Assembly: GCF_000280925.3 (NCBI RefSeq)
Contig: NZ_CP012109.1
Location: forward strand, 3,802,501-3,866,500
DNA length: 64,000 nt
Reading direction: 5' to 3'
DNA from: Myxococcus hansupus
Lineage (GTDB): Bacteria; Myxococcota; Myxococcia; Myxococcales; Myxococcaceae
In this document: positions 34,863 through 42,914 of the stretch, piece by piece
Numbering within the stretch: the stretch's first letter is position 1
How the letters are laid out: every line of letters begins with the position of its first letter
Program-made: the position numbers and the translations under genes
The notes under the pieces: generated by a model
What the model saw: the letters and a program-made list of their open reading frames with translations, nothing else
What the model was told of the DNA's origin: nothing
Databases searched by the model: none

Positions 34863-35732
34863 ATGAGCCGAGTCCTGAACGAGCTGTTGGAGCTCCTGAA
34901 GCTGGAGAAAATCGAGGAGAACCTGTTTCGCGGCAGGAGCCAGGACCTGGGGTTCCGCCAGCTCTTCGGCGGCCAGGTGCTGGGACAGGCGCTGTCCGCG
35001 GGCAGCCAGACGGTGCCGGCTGGGCGCCACGTCCACTCCCTGCACGGGTACTTCCTTCGTCCGGGGGATGCGTCCCTCCCCGTGGTCTACACGGTGGACC
35101 GGGTCCGGGACGGCGGCAGCATCACGACCCGCCGCGTCGTGGCCGTCCAGAAGGGGGAGCCCATCTTGACGATGATCGCCTCGTTCCACGGGGATGAGGA
35201 CGGCTTCGCCCACCACGCGCCCATGCCCGAGGTCCCCGGTCCGGAGGGGCTGGCCACCGAGCAGGAGCTGCTCGGGCAACTGGCGGACCGCATCCCTCCG
35301 GCGCTGCGCGAGAAGTTCCTGGGCGAGAAGCCCATTGAGATTCGCCCCGTGGCGCCGGTGGATCCGTTCAATCCGGTGGCCAAGGCGCCCATCAAGCACG
35401 TGTGGTTCCGGGCCAACGGGGACCTCCCGGAGGACCCACAGGTGCACCGGTACGTGCTGGCCTACGCGTCCGACTTCAACCTCATCAGCACCGCGCTCCA
35501 GCCGCACGGGGCCAGCTTCTTCCAGCCCCACATCCTGGGGGCCAGCCTGGATCACGCCCTGTGGTTCCACGGGGACCTGAAGGTGAGCGACTGGCTGCTG
35601 TACTCCATGGACAGCCCCTGGGCGGGCAATGCGCGCGGGCTCTCACGGGGCAGCGTCTACACGCGTGACGGCCGGCTCGTGGCCTCGGTGGCCCAGGAAG
35701 GGCTGCTGCGCATCAAGAAGGCCAAGGCCTGA
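34863..35732 (+). CDS. tesB: Acyl-CoA thioesterase II
   Basis: A 289-residue double-hotdog thioesterase. The N-terminal half contains FGGQVLGQALSAGSQTV and VHSLHGYFLRPGD, and the C-terminal half HGASFFQPHILGASLDHALW, HGDLKVSDWLLYSMDSPWAG and RGSVYTRDGRLVASVAQEGL, all hallmarks of TesB. The catalytic set in E. coli (Asp, Thr/Ser, Gln) matches the LDHALWFH, (S)(P/T) and AQEG areas. It cleaves medium- and long-chain acyl-CoA in the cytosol. It stands alone and ends just before a strong hairpin. Confidence 0.92.
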   Translation: MSRVLNELLELLKLEKIEENLFRGRSQDLGFRQLFGGQVLGQALSAGSQTVPAGRHVHSLHGYFLRPGDASLPVVYTVDRVRDGGSITTRRVVAVQKGEPILTMIASFHGDEDGFAHHAPMPEVPGPEGLATEQELLGQLADRIPPALREKFLGEKPIEIRPVAPVDPFNPVAKAPIKHVWFRANGDLPEDPQVHRYVLAYASDFNLISTALQPHGASFFQPHILGASLDHALWFHGDLKVSDWLLYSMDSPWAGNARGLSRGSVYTRDGRLVASVAQEGLLRIKKAKA

Positions 35733-35744
35733 GCGTCGAGGTCG

Positions 35745-35770
35745 CCGCCCCACACCCAGGTGTGGGGCGG
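35745..35770. terminator. 12-bp perfect inverted repeat after tesB
   Basis: CCGCCCCACACC (35745-35756) is matched perfectly by GGTGTGGGGCGG (35759-35770), giving a very stable GC-rich hairpin. It lies 13 bp after the tesB stop and about 43 bp before the end of the convergent lipoprotein gene. There is no T tract; a bidirectional terminator is likely from position. Confidence 0.55.
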
Positions 35771-35812
35771 AACTCACCCTCACGGGCGTGCAGAGACCGG
35801 CGTGGGTGCCGA

Positions 35813-36484
35813 TCAAGGGTTGTGGTCCTCGGATGGAACGACGTCAAACTCGAGGTCGGCGCGAGCCTGACGTATCGGACACGGGCCGGCCGCTTGCCCG
35901 GACATCTCGATGACGAGGCGGCCCGACACCCGCTCCAAGGTATTGAGTCGAAATTCGATGCTGCCTTTTATGTCCTGCTGAGCGGTTTCTTCGAAATAGA
36001 TCTCACCGCCACAACTGGCACGGACCCATGCCCGTTGCACCCTCGCGGAATGGCTCCCACGAGGTACGAAGGTGGGCGGGGGCAGATTGTCATTGCCTGC
36101 AACAGAAACCCCGATTTGTCCGTCGATGACCAAGGTTGTTGGGCCCGAGCCTAAAACAGTCTTGTCCAGGTGCAGGTCGAAGACCAACGCATCGGTCGTC
36201 CCAGGACCACTCGACGAGACTCTCACACTGGTGAATCCGCCGAGGGCAAAGCGATGCACGTCCGACGGAAAGCGTCGTCCCAAGGTGTCGAAGCGTTGGC
36301 CCAAGGGGTCGTAGGCTTCCCACTCGCCGTTGTACTCCACCTGAAGATTGCCATGCAGACCCGTGGGTACATCACGACGGGGCACATCATCAGAGGAGTC
36401 TGAGGGACCGCAGGCGATAATCGACAGCGCGCAGAGGCCCATCGGCAGGGCACGGACAAAACTCAGCAGGGCAGACGTGTGCAT
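35813..36484 (-). CDS. Hypothetical lipoprotein, lower GC
   Basis: About 223 residues from ATG 36484. The signal peptide ends in a lipobox-like IIAC (C about 26) followed by GPSDSSDD, an Asp/Ser-rich linker. The mature domain has beta-rich text (GLHGNLQVEYNGEWEAYDPLG; HRFALGGFTSVRVSSSGPG) and two late cysteines. No family is recognised. The DNA is visibly less GC-rich than the neighbours, with AT-rich patches and third-position A/T (for example around 35935-36000), which suggests a transferred or lineage-specific gene. It has no operon partner. Confidence 0.6.
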   Translation of the reverse strand: MHTSALLSFVRALPMGLCALSIIACGPSDSSDDVPRRDVPTGLHGNLQVEYNGEWEAYDPLGQRFDTLGRRFPSDVHRFALGGFTSVRVSSSGPGTTDALVFDLHLDKTVLGSGPTTLVIDGQIGVSVAGNDNLPPPTFVPRGSHSARVQRAWVRASCGGEIYFEETAQQDIKGSIEFRLNTLERVSGRLVIEMSGQAAGPCPIRQARADLEFDVVPSEDHNP

Positions 36485-36689
36485 GGCTGGCGCTGCATAG
36501 CACGCGCCTTCTTCCACCCGTCAACGTTGGCCCTCGGGCATCGGACTGCACACATTCCACCGGCGGCGCCGGCGCGTCAGGTTCGGCGAGCGCCACGGGC
36601 GGAGTCGATCACACATGTCGTGAATACGGCGGCGTGACGGCCGTCGGGAGCAGACAGGCAGCTTCTTCCTGCTCCCGAAAGGTCCCGCG

Positions 36690-36962
36690 ATGCGTTCCCG
36701 ATTCTTGCTGGCCGTGGTTTCCGTCTTCGCGCTGGCGTCGAGCGCCTGTGTCATGGCTCCGCTGGAACAGGGTTACACCGACTGCGGCAGCTTCCTGGAC
36801 GCGGAGCCCTGTCATCCCGGGCAGTACTGCGCGGAGTCCACCCTCAGCCGTTGTGAGCTCGGCTGCACCAGTGATGAGAACTGCGCTCGCAACCAGTCCT
36901 GCGTGAAGGAATCCGGGCGACAGGTCGGCATCTGCCTCAACAAGTGCCCGTCGTGCACCTAG
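36690..36962 (+). CDS. Small Cys-rich lipoprotein
   Basis: A 90-residue protein with a signal peptide ending in a lipobox (ASSAC, C20). The mature part of about 70 residues has ten more cysteines (CGSF, EPCHPGQYCAE, CELGCTSDENCARNQSCV, CLNKCPSCT), consistent with five disulfide bonds. Such small disulfide-rich surface proteins resemble Dickkopf/EGF-like modules found repeatedly in myxobacterial lipoproteins. The amidotransferase gene begins one base after its stop, though that gene probably starts at 37009. Function unknown. Confidence 0.65.
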   Translation: MRSRFLLAVVSVFALASSACVMAPLEQGYTDCGSFLDAEPCHPGQYCAESTLSRCELGCTSDENCARNQSCVKESGRQVGICLNKCPSCT

Positions 36963-37008
36963 GATGACTCCCGAGGGCCCCGGGCCCGTCGTTCGGGAGG
37001 TGACGTCG

Positions 37009-37710
37009 ATGCGCGCGGTGGTGTTCCAGCACGAAGAGCATGAGGGGCCGGGCCTGTTGGCGCCGGCACTACAGGCGGCGGGATTCACGCTGGTGCCGCG
37101 CTTCCGCGCCGTGCGCCGGGAGGACGTGGACGCGGAGCTGCTCGTGGTCATGGGTGGCCGCATGGCCGTCTACGAGTCGGACCAGCACCCCTTCCTGCGC
37201 CAGGAACTCGGCATCCTGATGGAGCGGCTCGCCTACGAGCGCCCCTGCCTGGGCTTCTGCCTGGGCGCGCAGATGCTCGCGGCGGCGGCGGGTTCGGAGG
37301 TGTCCGCCGGGAAGAACGGCTTCGAGGTGGGCGTGGGCCCCGTGCGCTGGACCGCCGCCGCGCAGCAGGACCCGGTGCTGTCGGGGGCGAAGCCGCGCAC
37401 GGTGGTCGCGCACTGGCATGGTGACACCTATGCGCCAGTGCCCGATGCAACGCTGCTGGCCTCCACGGACCGGTACACCCAACAGGCCTTCCGGCTGGGC
37501 GCGTCCTATGGCTTCCAGTTCCATCTGGAGCTGACGGCGACGGAGATGGGGCGATGGCTCGACATCGAGGCGGAAAGTCTTCAGCAGCGGGGGAAGAACC
37601 TTCAGGAGTTGAAGGCACAGCTCCCCAAGCTGAAGGCGGCCGAGGCGGACAACACCGAGGTGCTGCACCGTCTGGCGAACCACTTCGCGCGCGTGGCGGC
37701 GGGCCGCTGA
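37009..37710 (+). CDS. Class I glutamine amidotransferase-like protein
   Basis: A 233-residue GATase1-fold protein. ATG 37009 follows GGGAGG at the right distance and removes 15 unlikely residues of the longer frame. The nucleophile Cys is in LGFCLGAQML at about residues 81-90, and the later H-x-E pair is in FQFHLELT, so the triad is complete. The length and the HWHGDTYAPVPDATLLAST segment match the GMP-synthase-like stand-alone amidotransferases. The ammonia acceptor is unknown because no synthetase domain is fused or adjacent. It ends 13 bp from a convergent pseudopilin gene. Confidence 0.82.
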   Translation: MRAVVFQHEEHEGPGLLAPALQAAGFTLVPRFRAVRREDVDAELLVVMGGRMAVYESDQHPFLRQELGILMERLAYERPCLGFCLGAQMLAAAAGSEVSAGKNGFEVGVGPVRWTAAAQQDPVLSGAKPRTVVAHWHGDTYAPVPDATLLASTDRYTQQAFRLGASYGFQFHLELTATEMGRWLDIEAESLQQRGKNLQELKAQLPKLKAAEADNTEVLHRLANHFARVAAGR

Positions 37711-37723
37711 ATCAGCGTGATGG

Positions 37724-38149
37724 TCAAGGGGCCACGTGCTGCACGACTTTCACCACGATATCCGCATCGTGCCCCTGGCCCCCCGCGACACCGTCAGCCC
37801 CATATGACAGGACGAACGGAGCATCGCCTTCGTTGACGTACACGTAATCCCGGCCCCAGGGGTCCGTGAGAAGCACATCGAGCGTGCCTGACCGCACGAT
37901 CTCCGCAAATGCGGAGGACGTGGTCGGGTATTGCCCCGTCTTCGTGTCGTGGCGCTTGAGTGCCGCTGCAAGGCCATGGAGGTCCAGGCTGGCTCGGTCC
38001 CTCCTCGCTGCTTGCAGCTTGGGGTGAATCACGACCACGAACATGGCCGTGACGACGAGACCGAAAATGAGGAGGATGATCATGTACTCGCATGCGGTTC
38101 CGCCACGCGCGCGACGGTGCCGCGAGTCCACCTTCTGGGTGAGCTTCAT
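37724..38149 (-). CDS. GspG-like pseudopilin, atypical leader
   Basis: A 141-residue protein. The C-terminal half (LTDPWGRDYVYVNEGDAPFV, then GADGVAGGQGHDADI) is the conserved end of the major type II secretion pseudopilin GspG, including the calcium-site region. The N-terminus has RARGGTACEYMIILLIFGLVV instead of GFTLIE: if cleavage is after the first Gly of GG, Glu is at +5 as required, but the FTLI consensus is lost. It lies 73 bp downstream of a second GspG-like gene, with no other secretion gene nearby. Confidence 0.75.
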   Translation of the reverse strand: MKLTQKVDSRHRRARGGTACEYMIILLIFGLVVTAMFVVVIHPKLQAARRDRASLDLHGLAAALKRHDTKTGQYPTTSSAFAEIVRSGTLDVLLTDPWGRDYVYVNEGDAPFVLSYGADGVAGGQGHDADIVVKVVQHVAP

Positions 38150-38222
38150 CTTTGAATTTCAACCTCCTGTGATGGGATGACTTCGAGCTGCGCGCGGAGA
38201 CAGGGCGAAGCTGCCTGCCGAT

Positions 38223-38669
38223 TCAGGGGGCGCAGTGCGGACCGTCGCGAGGGCGCGGGACACGAGGCGCCACCTTGATGGTGACGTCCTGGCCTGACCC
38301 GGTTCCGCCCGCGACGCCTTCCTCGCCATGGCTCATCACGACCGGGTGGCCGTCATCATTGACGTACACGTAGCGATGACCCCAGGGATCCAATGGGGGC
38401 TGTTCGAGCACCCCTGATTGCTCCAGGGCCGCCAACCCTGTGTCGGTGTCTGGGAAGCTTCCTGTCCTGCATTGGTGAAGCTCGAGGCCTAGCGCGATGA
38501 TCGTGAGATCGGTCCTCGCCCGGCTTGGCTTCGCCATGTCCCTGTGGACCGCGAGCGTGATCGATCCCGCGATCGCGGCGATGAGGCCCATGATCGCGAA
38601 GATGACCATGAACTCGATCAACGTTACGCCCGGAGGGGAACGGCGCCGCGGCTTCTGAGTGGGTCTCAT
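38223..38669 (-). CDS. GspG-like pseudopilin
   Basis: A 148-residue protein with a canonical prepilin site (PPG, then VTLIEFMVIFAIMGL, Glu at +5) and the GspG C-terminal block PPLDPWGHRYVYVNDDGHPV, GEEGVAGGTGSGQDVTIK. The mature N-terminal helix would assemble into a pseudopilus after cleavage by a prepilin peptidase. It is about 73 bp upstream of a paralogue with an altered leader, both transcribed leftward. No GspE, F, D or other minor pseudopilin genes are visible here, so they are orphans or accessory subunits of a system elsewhere. Confidence 0.8.
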   Translation of the reverse strand: MRPTQKPRRRSPPGVTLIEFMVIFAIMGLIAAIAGSITLAVHRDMAKPSRARTDLTIIALGLELHQCRTGSFPDTDTGLAALEQSGVLEQPPLDPWGHRYVYVNDDGHPVVMSHGEEGVAGGTGSGQDVTIKVAPRVPRPRDGPHCAP

Positions 38670-38963
38670 CGCTGAGTCGTGACCTCGTGTGACGTTGTGT
38701 CAGTCGCGTGCGCCGCCGCCGTGCCGCCATGTCTGCCGTTGCCAGGGCGTTGCACGCGCCTCCGGCAGGGCTGAGCCAAGACATCCGGCTCGCCCCAGGC
38801 GCAGTGCAGCCGGCGTGCCCGATACGCGCCCCTGCGCGTGAAACAGCGAAATCAAGGGGTTGGCACCGCTCGGTGTGTGGAGGTCGAAGGATCAGACCCT
38901 CGTGCGTTAATAGGATGGCAGTTGAAACCTGCCCTTGGGGGACGGGTCGAGACGAGGGGGAAC
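38670..38963. other. 294-bp divergent intergenic region, no firm element
   Basis: This separates the leftward pseudopilin genes from the GMC oxidoreductase operon. I see no hairpin, sigma-54 site or plausible small gene, and no -10/-35 pair I would defend; GGGGGAAC before 38964 is the only clear signal, a ribosome binding site. Confidence 0.4.
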
Positions 38964-41330
38964 ATGGCGCCGACGTACGACGCGCTGGTGATTGGCACCG
39001 GCTTCGGGGGAGCGGTGGCCGCCTGCCGTCTGGCGCAGGCGGGCCTGTCCGTGCGCGTCCTGGAGCGGGGCCTGCGTTACCCGAAGGGGAGTTTCCCCCG
39101 CGACTGGAGCAACCCCTTCAACGGTTGGCTGTGGCAGTACGGCCAGGGCCTCTTCGACATCAAGCTGCTGCCCGGCATGAGCATCGTCCAATCCGCGGGG
39201 TACGGCGGCGGCTCGCTCATCTACGCCAACGTCCACCTCCGACCGCCCCCGGAGACCTTCGATTCGGACTGGCCAGCGGGCTACAGCCGCGCCGCGCTGG
39301 ACCCGTATTACGACCTGGTCGCGTACATGCTGGACCTCCAGCCCATCACCGCGTCCGCCCGGGGCCTGCCCACCAAGGCGAAGCGGATGCGGGAAGCGGC
39401 GCGTCAGCTCGGCCGCGAGCCCCAGTTCTTCTATCCGGACCTCGCAGTGCGCTTCGCCCCCAGCGGCGAGCCGATGCCCAACAAGTTCGGCGTCGCGCAG
39501 GAAGGCTGCAACTACTGCGGCGAGTGTGACATCGGCTGCAACGTCCGAGCGAAGAACACCCTGGACCTGAACTACCTGGCCGTCGCCGAGCAACGCGGCG
39601 CGGAGATGACCACCCAGGCCGAGGCCACCCGCATCGAGCCGCTGTCACCCGAAGGCTACCGCGTCACGTACACCGACCACGCCGAGGGCGGGGCCGCGCG
39701 CACCGTGGACGCCAGACGCGTGTTCCTCTGCGCGGGCACCGTGAACACCACCGAGCTGCTGCTGCGCTGCCGCGACACGTTCGGCACGTTGCCGCGCATC
39801 AGCGACCGGCTGGGGCACCGCTACTCGGCCAACGGTGACTTCCTCGCCTTCGCCTTCGAGACCCGTGACACGTGGGACCCGTCCGAAGGTCCCACCATCA
39901 CCACCAGCTTCGTGGTGGACGAGGGGCAGGGGAAGGACAAGACGTGGTTCCTGTTCCAGGAGGGCGGCCACCCAGGGCAGGCGGCGGGCTTCCTTCAGGT
40001 GATTGACCTCCTGGGCCGGGACGTCCGCGTCCCCTCGGACCTTCTCCAGAAGGAGCTGGTACAGGCCCTGCGAAGCCGCGCGGGCACCGCGTCCGCCATC
40101 GAGAAACAGCGCGGCCGCTTCCAGGCCGTGTTCCTGGCCATGGGGAGGGATCGCTCCAACGGCCGTCTCTCGCTGAGCCCCTTGTCGAAGAGCCTGGAGC
40201 TGCGCTGGGACGTGCCCGCCAACCTGGCGCTGTACCGGACGCAGGAGCAGCTCTGCCAGGACATCGCGAGGGCGCTGGGCGCGCGCAGTGTCTACAACCC
40301 GCTCTGGGACCGGCTGCACATCCCCGTGTCCGTGCACAACCTGGGGGGCTGCGCCATGGCGGAGGAGCCGGCTTACGGCGTCCTCACGCCCGAGGGTGAA
40401 GTGCACGGCCACCCTGGCCTGTACGTCCTGGACGGCGCCGCGCTGCCCGCGAGCACGGGCGTCAATCCGTCCTCCACCATCGCCGCGGTGGCGGAGCGCA
40501 ACGTCGAGCTCGCCATCCGAAATGCGCTGGGACACCCGGCCTGGACGGCGCCGGAGCGCGCGGGGACGCCCGCGGGCCGGAGCGCGGTGGAACCTTTCCG
40601 AGCGTCGATGCGGATGTCCATGGAAGTGGCACCCACGCGGGTGGTGCCCAGGGAGGACCCGATGCGGAGTGTGGTGATTCCAGAGGGGGGAACGGTGTTG
40701 TCGCCAACGCCCGTGGTGGGCCTGCGCTTCACCGAACGGATGCGGGGTTTCATCACGTCGGCCCATGTCCCGGAGACGGACTTCCAGGGCGCGGAGGAGG
40801 AGGGGAAGGCGGAGGGCCACGTCGCCGAGTTCACCGTCACCATCACCTTGCCCAACCTGGACCGCTTCCTCGCGGAGAAGGCGCACACGGGCATCGTTCA
40901 GGGCACGCTCCATGCCCACGGCTTCACGTCTCCCGGGGGCGCCAAGGTGGAGCGCGGCGTGTTCAACCTCTTCGTGGACACGGACAGCTACTACGAGCGG
41001 CGGATGCTCTACCTGCTGCCCTTCACCGGCCTGGATGGGCGCCAGTACCTGCTGGACGGCTACAAACACGTCCGCGACGACGACGGCTTCGACATGTGGA
41101 GCGACACGTCCACGCTCCACACCGTCATCCGCCGGGGCGAGGACCGAGAGGCCCCCGTGGTGGCCACCGGAATCATCCGCCTGGGCATGCCGGACTTCCT
41201 CCAGCAGCTCACCACCTTCACCGTGCTGGGCACGTCGTCACCGCTGGCGAAGGCAAACGCGCTGAGGCGGTTTGGCAACATGTTCATGGGCAACCTCTGG
41301 GACGTCTTCGCGCGCACCAAGCTGGAATAG
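38964..41330 (+). CDS. GMC/cholesterol-oxidase-like FAD oxidoreductase with C-terminal extension
   Basis: A 788-residue protein. The FAD-binding Rossmann motif is at 11-16 (IGTGFGGAVAACRLAQAG). A four-cysteine cluster CNYCGECDIGC lies at 182-192, followed by KNTLDLNYL, as in bacterial cholesterol-oxidase-like GMC enzymes where it may hold an Fe-S or zinc centre. The C-terminal FAD block (VHNLGGCAM; GVNPSSTIAAVAERN) is near 455-515. A further 240 residues after it form a beta-rich domain of unknown function. It probably oxidises a sterol-like or long-chain alcohol. ATG 38964 has GGGGG upstream. It is the first gene of a three-gene operon with a paralogue 12 bp downstream. Confidence 0.8.
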   Translation: MAPTYDALVIGTGFGGAVAACRLAQAGLSVRVLERGLRYPKGSFPRDWSNPFNGWLWQYGQGLFDIKLLPGMSIVQSAGYGGGSLIYANVHLRPPPETFDSDWPAGYSRAALDPYYDLVAYMLDLQPITASARGLPTKAKRMREAARQLGREPQFFYPDLAVRFAPSGEPMPNKFGVAQEGCNYCGECDIGCNVRAKNTLDLNYLAVAEQRGAEMTTQAEATRIEPLSPEGYRVTYTDHAEGGAARTVDARRVFLCAGTVNTTELLLRCRDTFGTLPRISDRLGHRYSANGDFLAFAFETRDTWDPSEGPTITTSFVVDEGQGKDKTWFLFQEGGHPGQAAGFLQVIDLLGRDVRVPSDLLQKELVQALRSRAGTASAIEKQRGRFQAVFLAMGRDRSNGRLSLSPLSKSLELRWDVPANLALYRTQEQLCQDIARALGARSVYNPLWDRLHIPVSVHNLGGCAMAEEPAYGVLTPEGEVHGHPGLYVLDGAALPASTGVNPSSTIAAVAERNVELAIRNALGHPAWTAPERAGTPAGRSAVEPFRASMRMSMEVAPTRVVPREDPMRSVVIPEGGTVLSPTPVVGLRFTERMRGFITSAHVPETDFQGAEEEGKAEGHVAEFTVTITLPNLDRFLAEKAHTGIVQGTLHAHGFTSPGGAKVERGVFNLFVDTDSYYERRMLYLLPFTGLDGRQYLLDGYKHVRDDDGFDMWSDTSTLHTVIRRGEDREAPVVATGIIRLGMPDFLQQLTTFTVLGTSSPLAKANALRRFGNMFMGNLWDVFARTKLE

Positions 41331-41342
41331 GGGAGGCCCACC

Positions 41343-42890
41343 GTGCCGAAGACACCGCGGTATGACGTCGTCATCGTGGGCTCGGGGTTCGGGGGCTCCA
41401 TCAATGCGCTGCGCTTGTCCCAGGCGGGCAAGTCGGTGGTCGTCCTGGAGCGCGGCAAGCGCTACCGGCCCGGAGGCTTCCCTCGGGACGTGACGCGCGC
41501 GGACGAGCTGCTCTGGCAACAGCCTTCGAGGCATCAGGCCCAGGGCCTCTTCGACGTGCGCTTCCTGTCCGGCATCGGCACGGTGACGGCGAGCGGCGTG
41601 GGGGGCGGCTCGCTCATCTACGCCAACGTTCACGTGCGCCCGGACGCGGAGGTGTTCGAGGACCCTCGCTGGCCCGCCTCGTACCGCCGCGACACCCTGG
41701 AGCCATACTTCGACCGCGTGGCCCACGAGCTGCGGCTCAACCCGGTGCCTCCCGAGCTGCCCCTGCGCAAGCGGGACCTCTTCCTGCGCGCCGCGCGGGG
41801 CATGGGCCGCGAGACGTTCGACCCACCGGTGGCGGTGGCCTTCAAGGAGCCGCCAGGACCAAACCGCCGCGTGTGCCAGCTCTGCGCGGAATGCGAGTTC
41901 GGCTGCCAGCACGGCGCGAAGAACACCCTGGACCTGACGTACCTGGCGCGAGCCGAGGCGCTGGGCGCCCACGTGCTGGCCCGCACGCTGGTGACGCACG
42001 TCGCGCCGGTGCGTGACGGCTATCGCGTCTACTGCCAGGACCTGGTGTCGGGGGAGAAGCACGTCATCGATGGCTCGCGCGTGGTGCTGGCGGCGGGGAC
42101 GCTGGGGTCGGTGGAGCTCCTCCTGCGAAGCCGCGACGTGGCGCGCACGTTGCCCCGGGTGAGCCGGAGGCTGGGCCACGGCTATTCGGGCAACGGTGAC
42201 TTCCTGGCGTCCATGCAGGGCGCTCGCGAGGACATCCAGCCCTGGGTGGGCCCCGACGTGTCCACGGTGATGCGCTTCACCGATTCGAAGCCGCGCTTCA
42301 CGCTGGTGACGGCCACGTTCAACCGCCCCGCGACGGAGGTGCTCGCGGGGATGGGCCAACCGGACGCCGGCCCCTTCCAAGGGTGGGGTGCTCCGATGTG
42401 GACCTGCCTGGGCCCGGTGGTCCACAAGGCGTTCGCGAAGGGGCTGATGAGCCGGCCGTTGCGCAAGGACGTGGACGCCGCGCGCACGTCGAACCTCTTT
42501 GGCATCGGGCAGGACAACGCCAACGGACGCATGCACCTGAAGGGGGGCGAGCTGGACGTGGCGTGGGACTTCGCGGGCGAGAACGCGGAGCTGGTGCGCC
42601 GGATGTCCCAGGCGATGCGCGAGCTGGCGGCGCAGTACGGCGCCACGTTTTCACCGCTGATTACCTGGCAGCTCTTCAAGCGGCCTTTCACGGTGCATTC
42701 GCTGGGCGGCGCCCACCTGGCGGAGACTCCCGACGGGGGCGTGGTGTCAGCAGAGGGCGAGGTCTTTCACTATCCCGGGCTGCATGTGGCGGACGGAGCC
42801 GTCATCCCGACCGCCATCGGGTTCCACCCGGTGATGACCATCAGCGCCGTGGCCGAGCGAATCGCCGAGGCCGTGGTGCACGGTTTCTGA
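41343..42890 (+). CDS. GMC-family FAD oxidoreductase
   Basis: A 515-residue paralogue of the preceding gene, from GTG 41343 after GGGGAGG. FAD motif VGSGFGGSINALRLSQAG at 12-29, the matching cysteine set CQLCAECEFGC followed by KNTLDLTYL, GGGSLIYANVHVRP and the C-terminal pair HSLGGAHLAE and TAIGFHPVMTISAVAERI. It lacks the extra C-terminal domain and is of ordinary cholesterol-oxidase-like length. The two GMC enzymes plus the hydrolase 24 bp downstream make one transcription unit. A shared pathway on a hydrophobic alcohol or ester is inferred. Confidence 0.82.
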   Translation: MPKTPRYDVVIVGSGFGGSINALRLSQAGKSVVVLERGKRYRPGGFPRDVTRADELLWQQPSRHQAQGLFDVRFLSGIGTVTASGVGGGSLIYANVHVRPDAEVFEDPRWPASYRRDTLEPYFDRVAHELRLNPVPPELPLRKRDLFLRAARGMGRETFDPPVAVAFKEPPGPNRRVCQLCAECEFGCQHGAKNTLDLTYLARAEALGAHVLARTLVTHVAPVRDGYRVYCQDLVSGEKHVIDGSRVVLAAGTLGSVELLLRSRDVARTLPRVSRRLGHGYSGNGDFLASMQGAREDIQPWVGPDVSTVMRFTDSKPRFTLVTATFNRPATEVLAGMGQPDAGPFQGWGAPMWTCLGPVVHKAFAKGLMSRPLRKDVDAARTSNLFGIGQDNANGRMHLKGGELDVAWDFAGENAELVRRMSQAMRELAAQYGATFSPLITWQLFKRPFTVHSLGGAHLAETPDGGVVSAEGEVFHYPGLHVADGAVIPTAIGFHPVMTISAVAERIAEAVVHGF

Positions 42891-42914
42891 ACGAAGGCAC
42901 ACGAGGCACATTCC

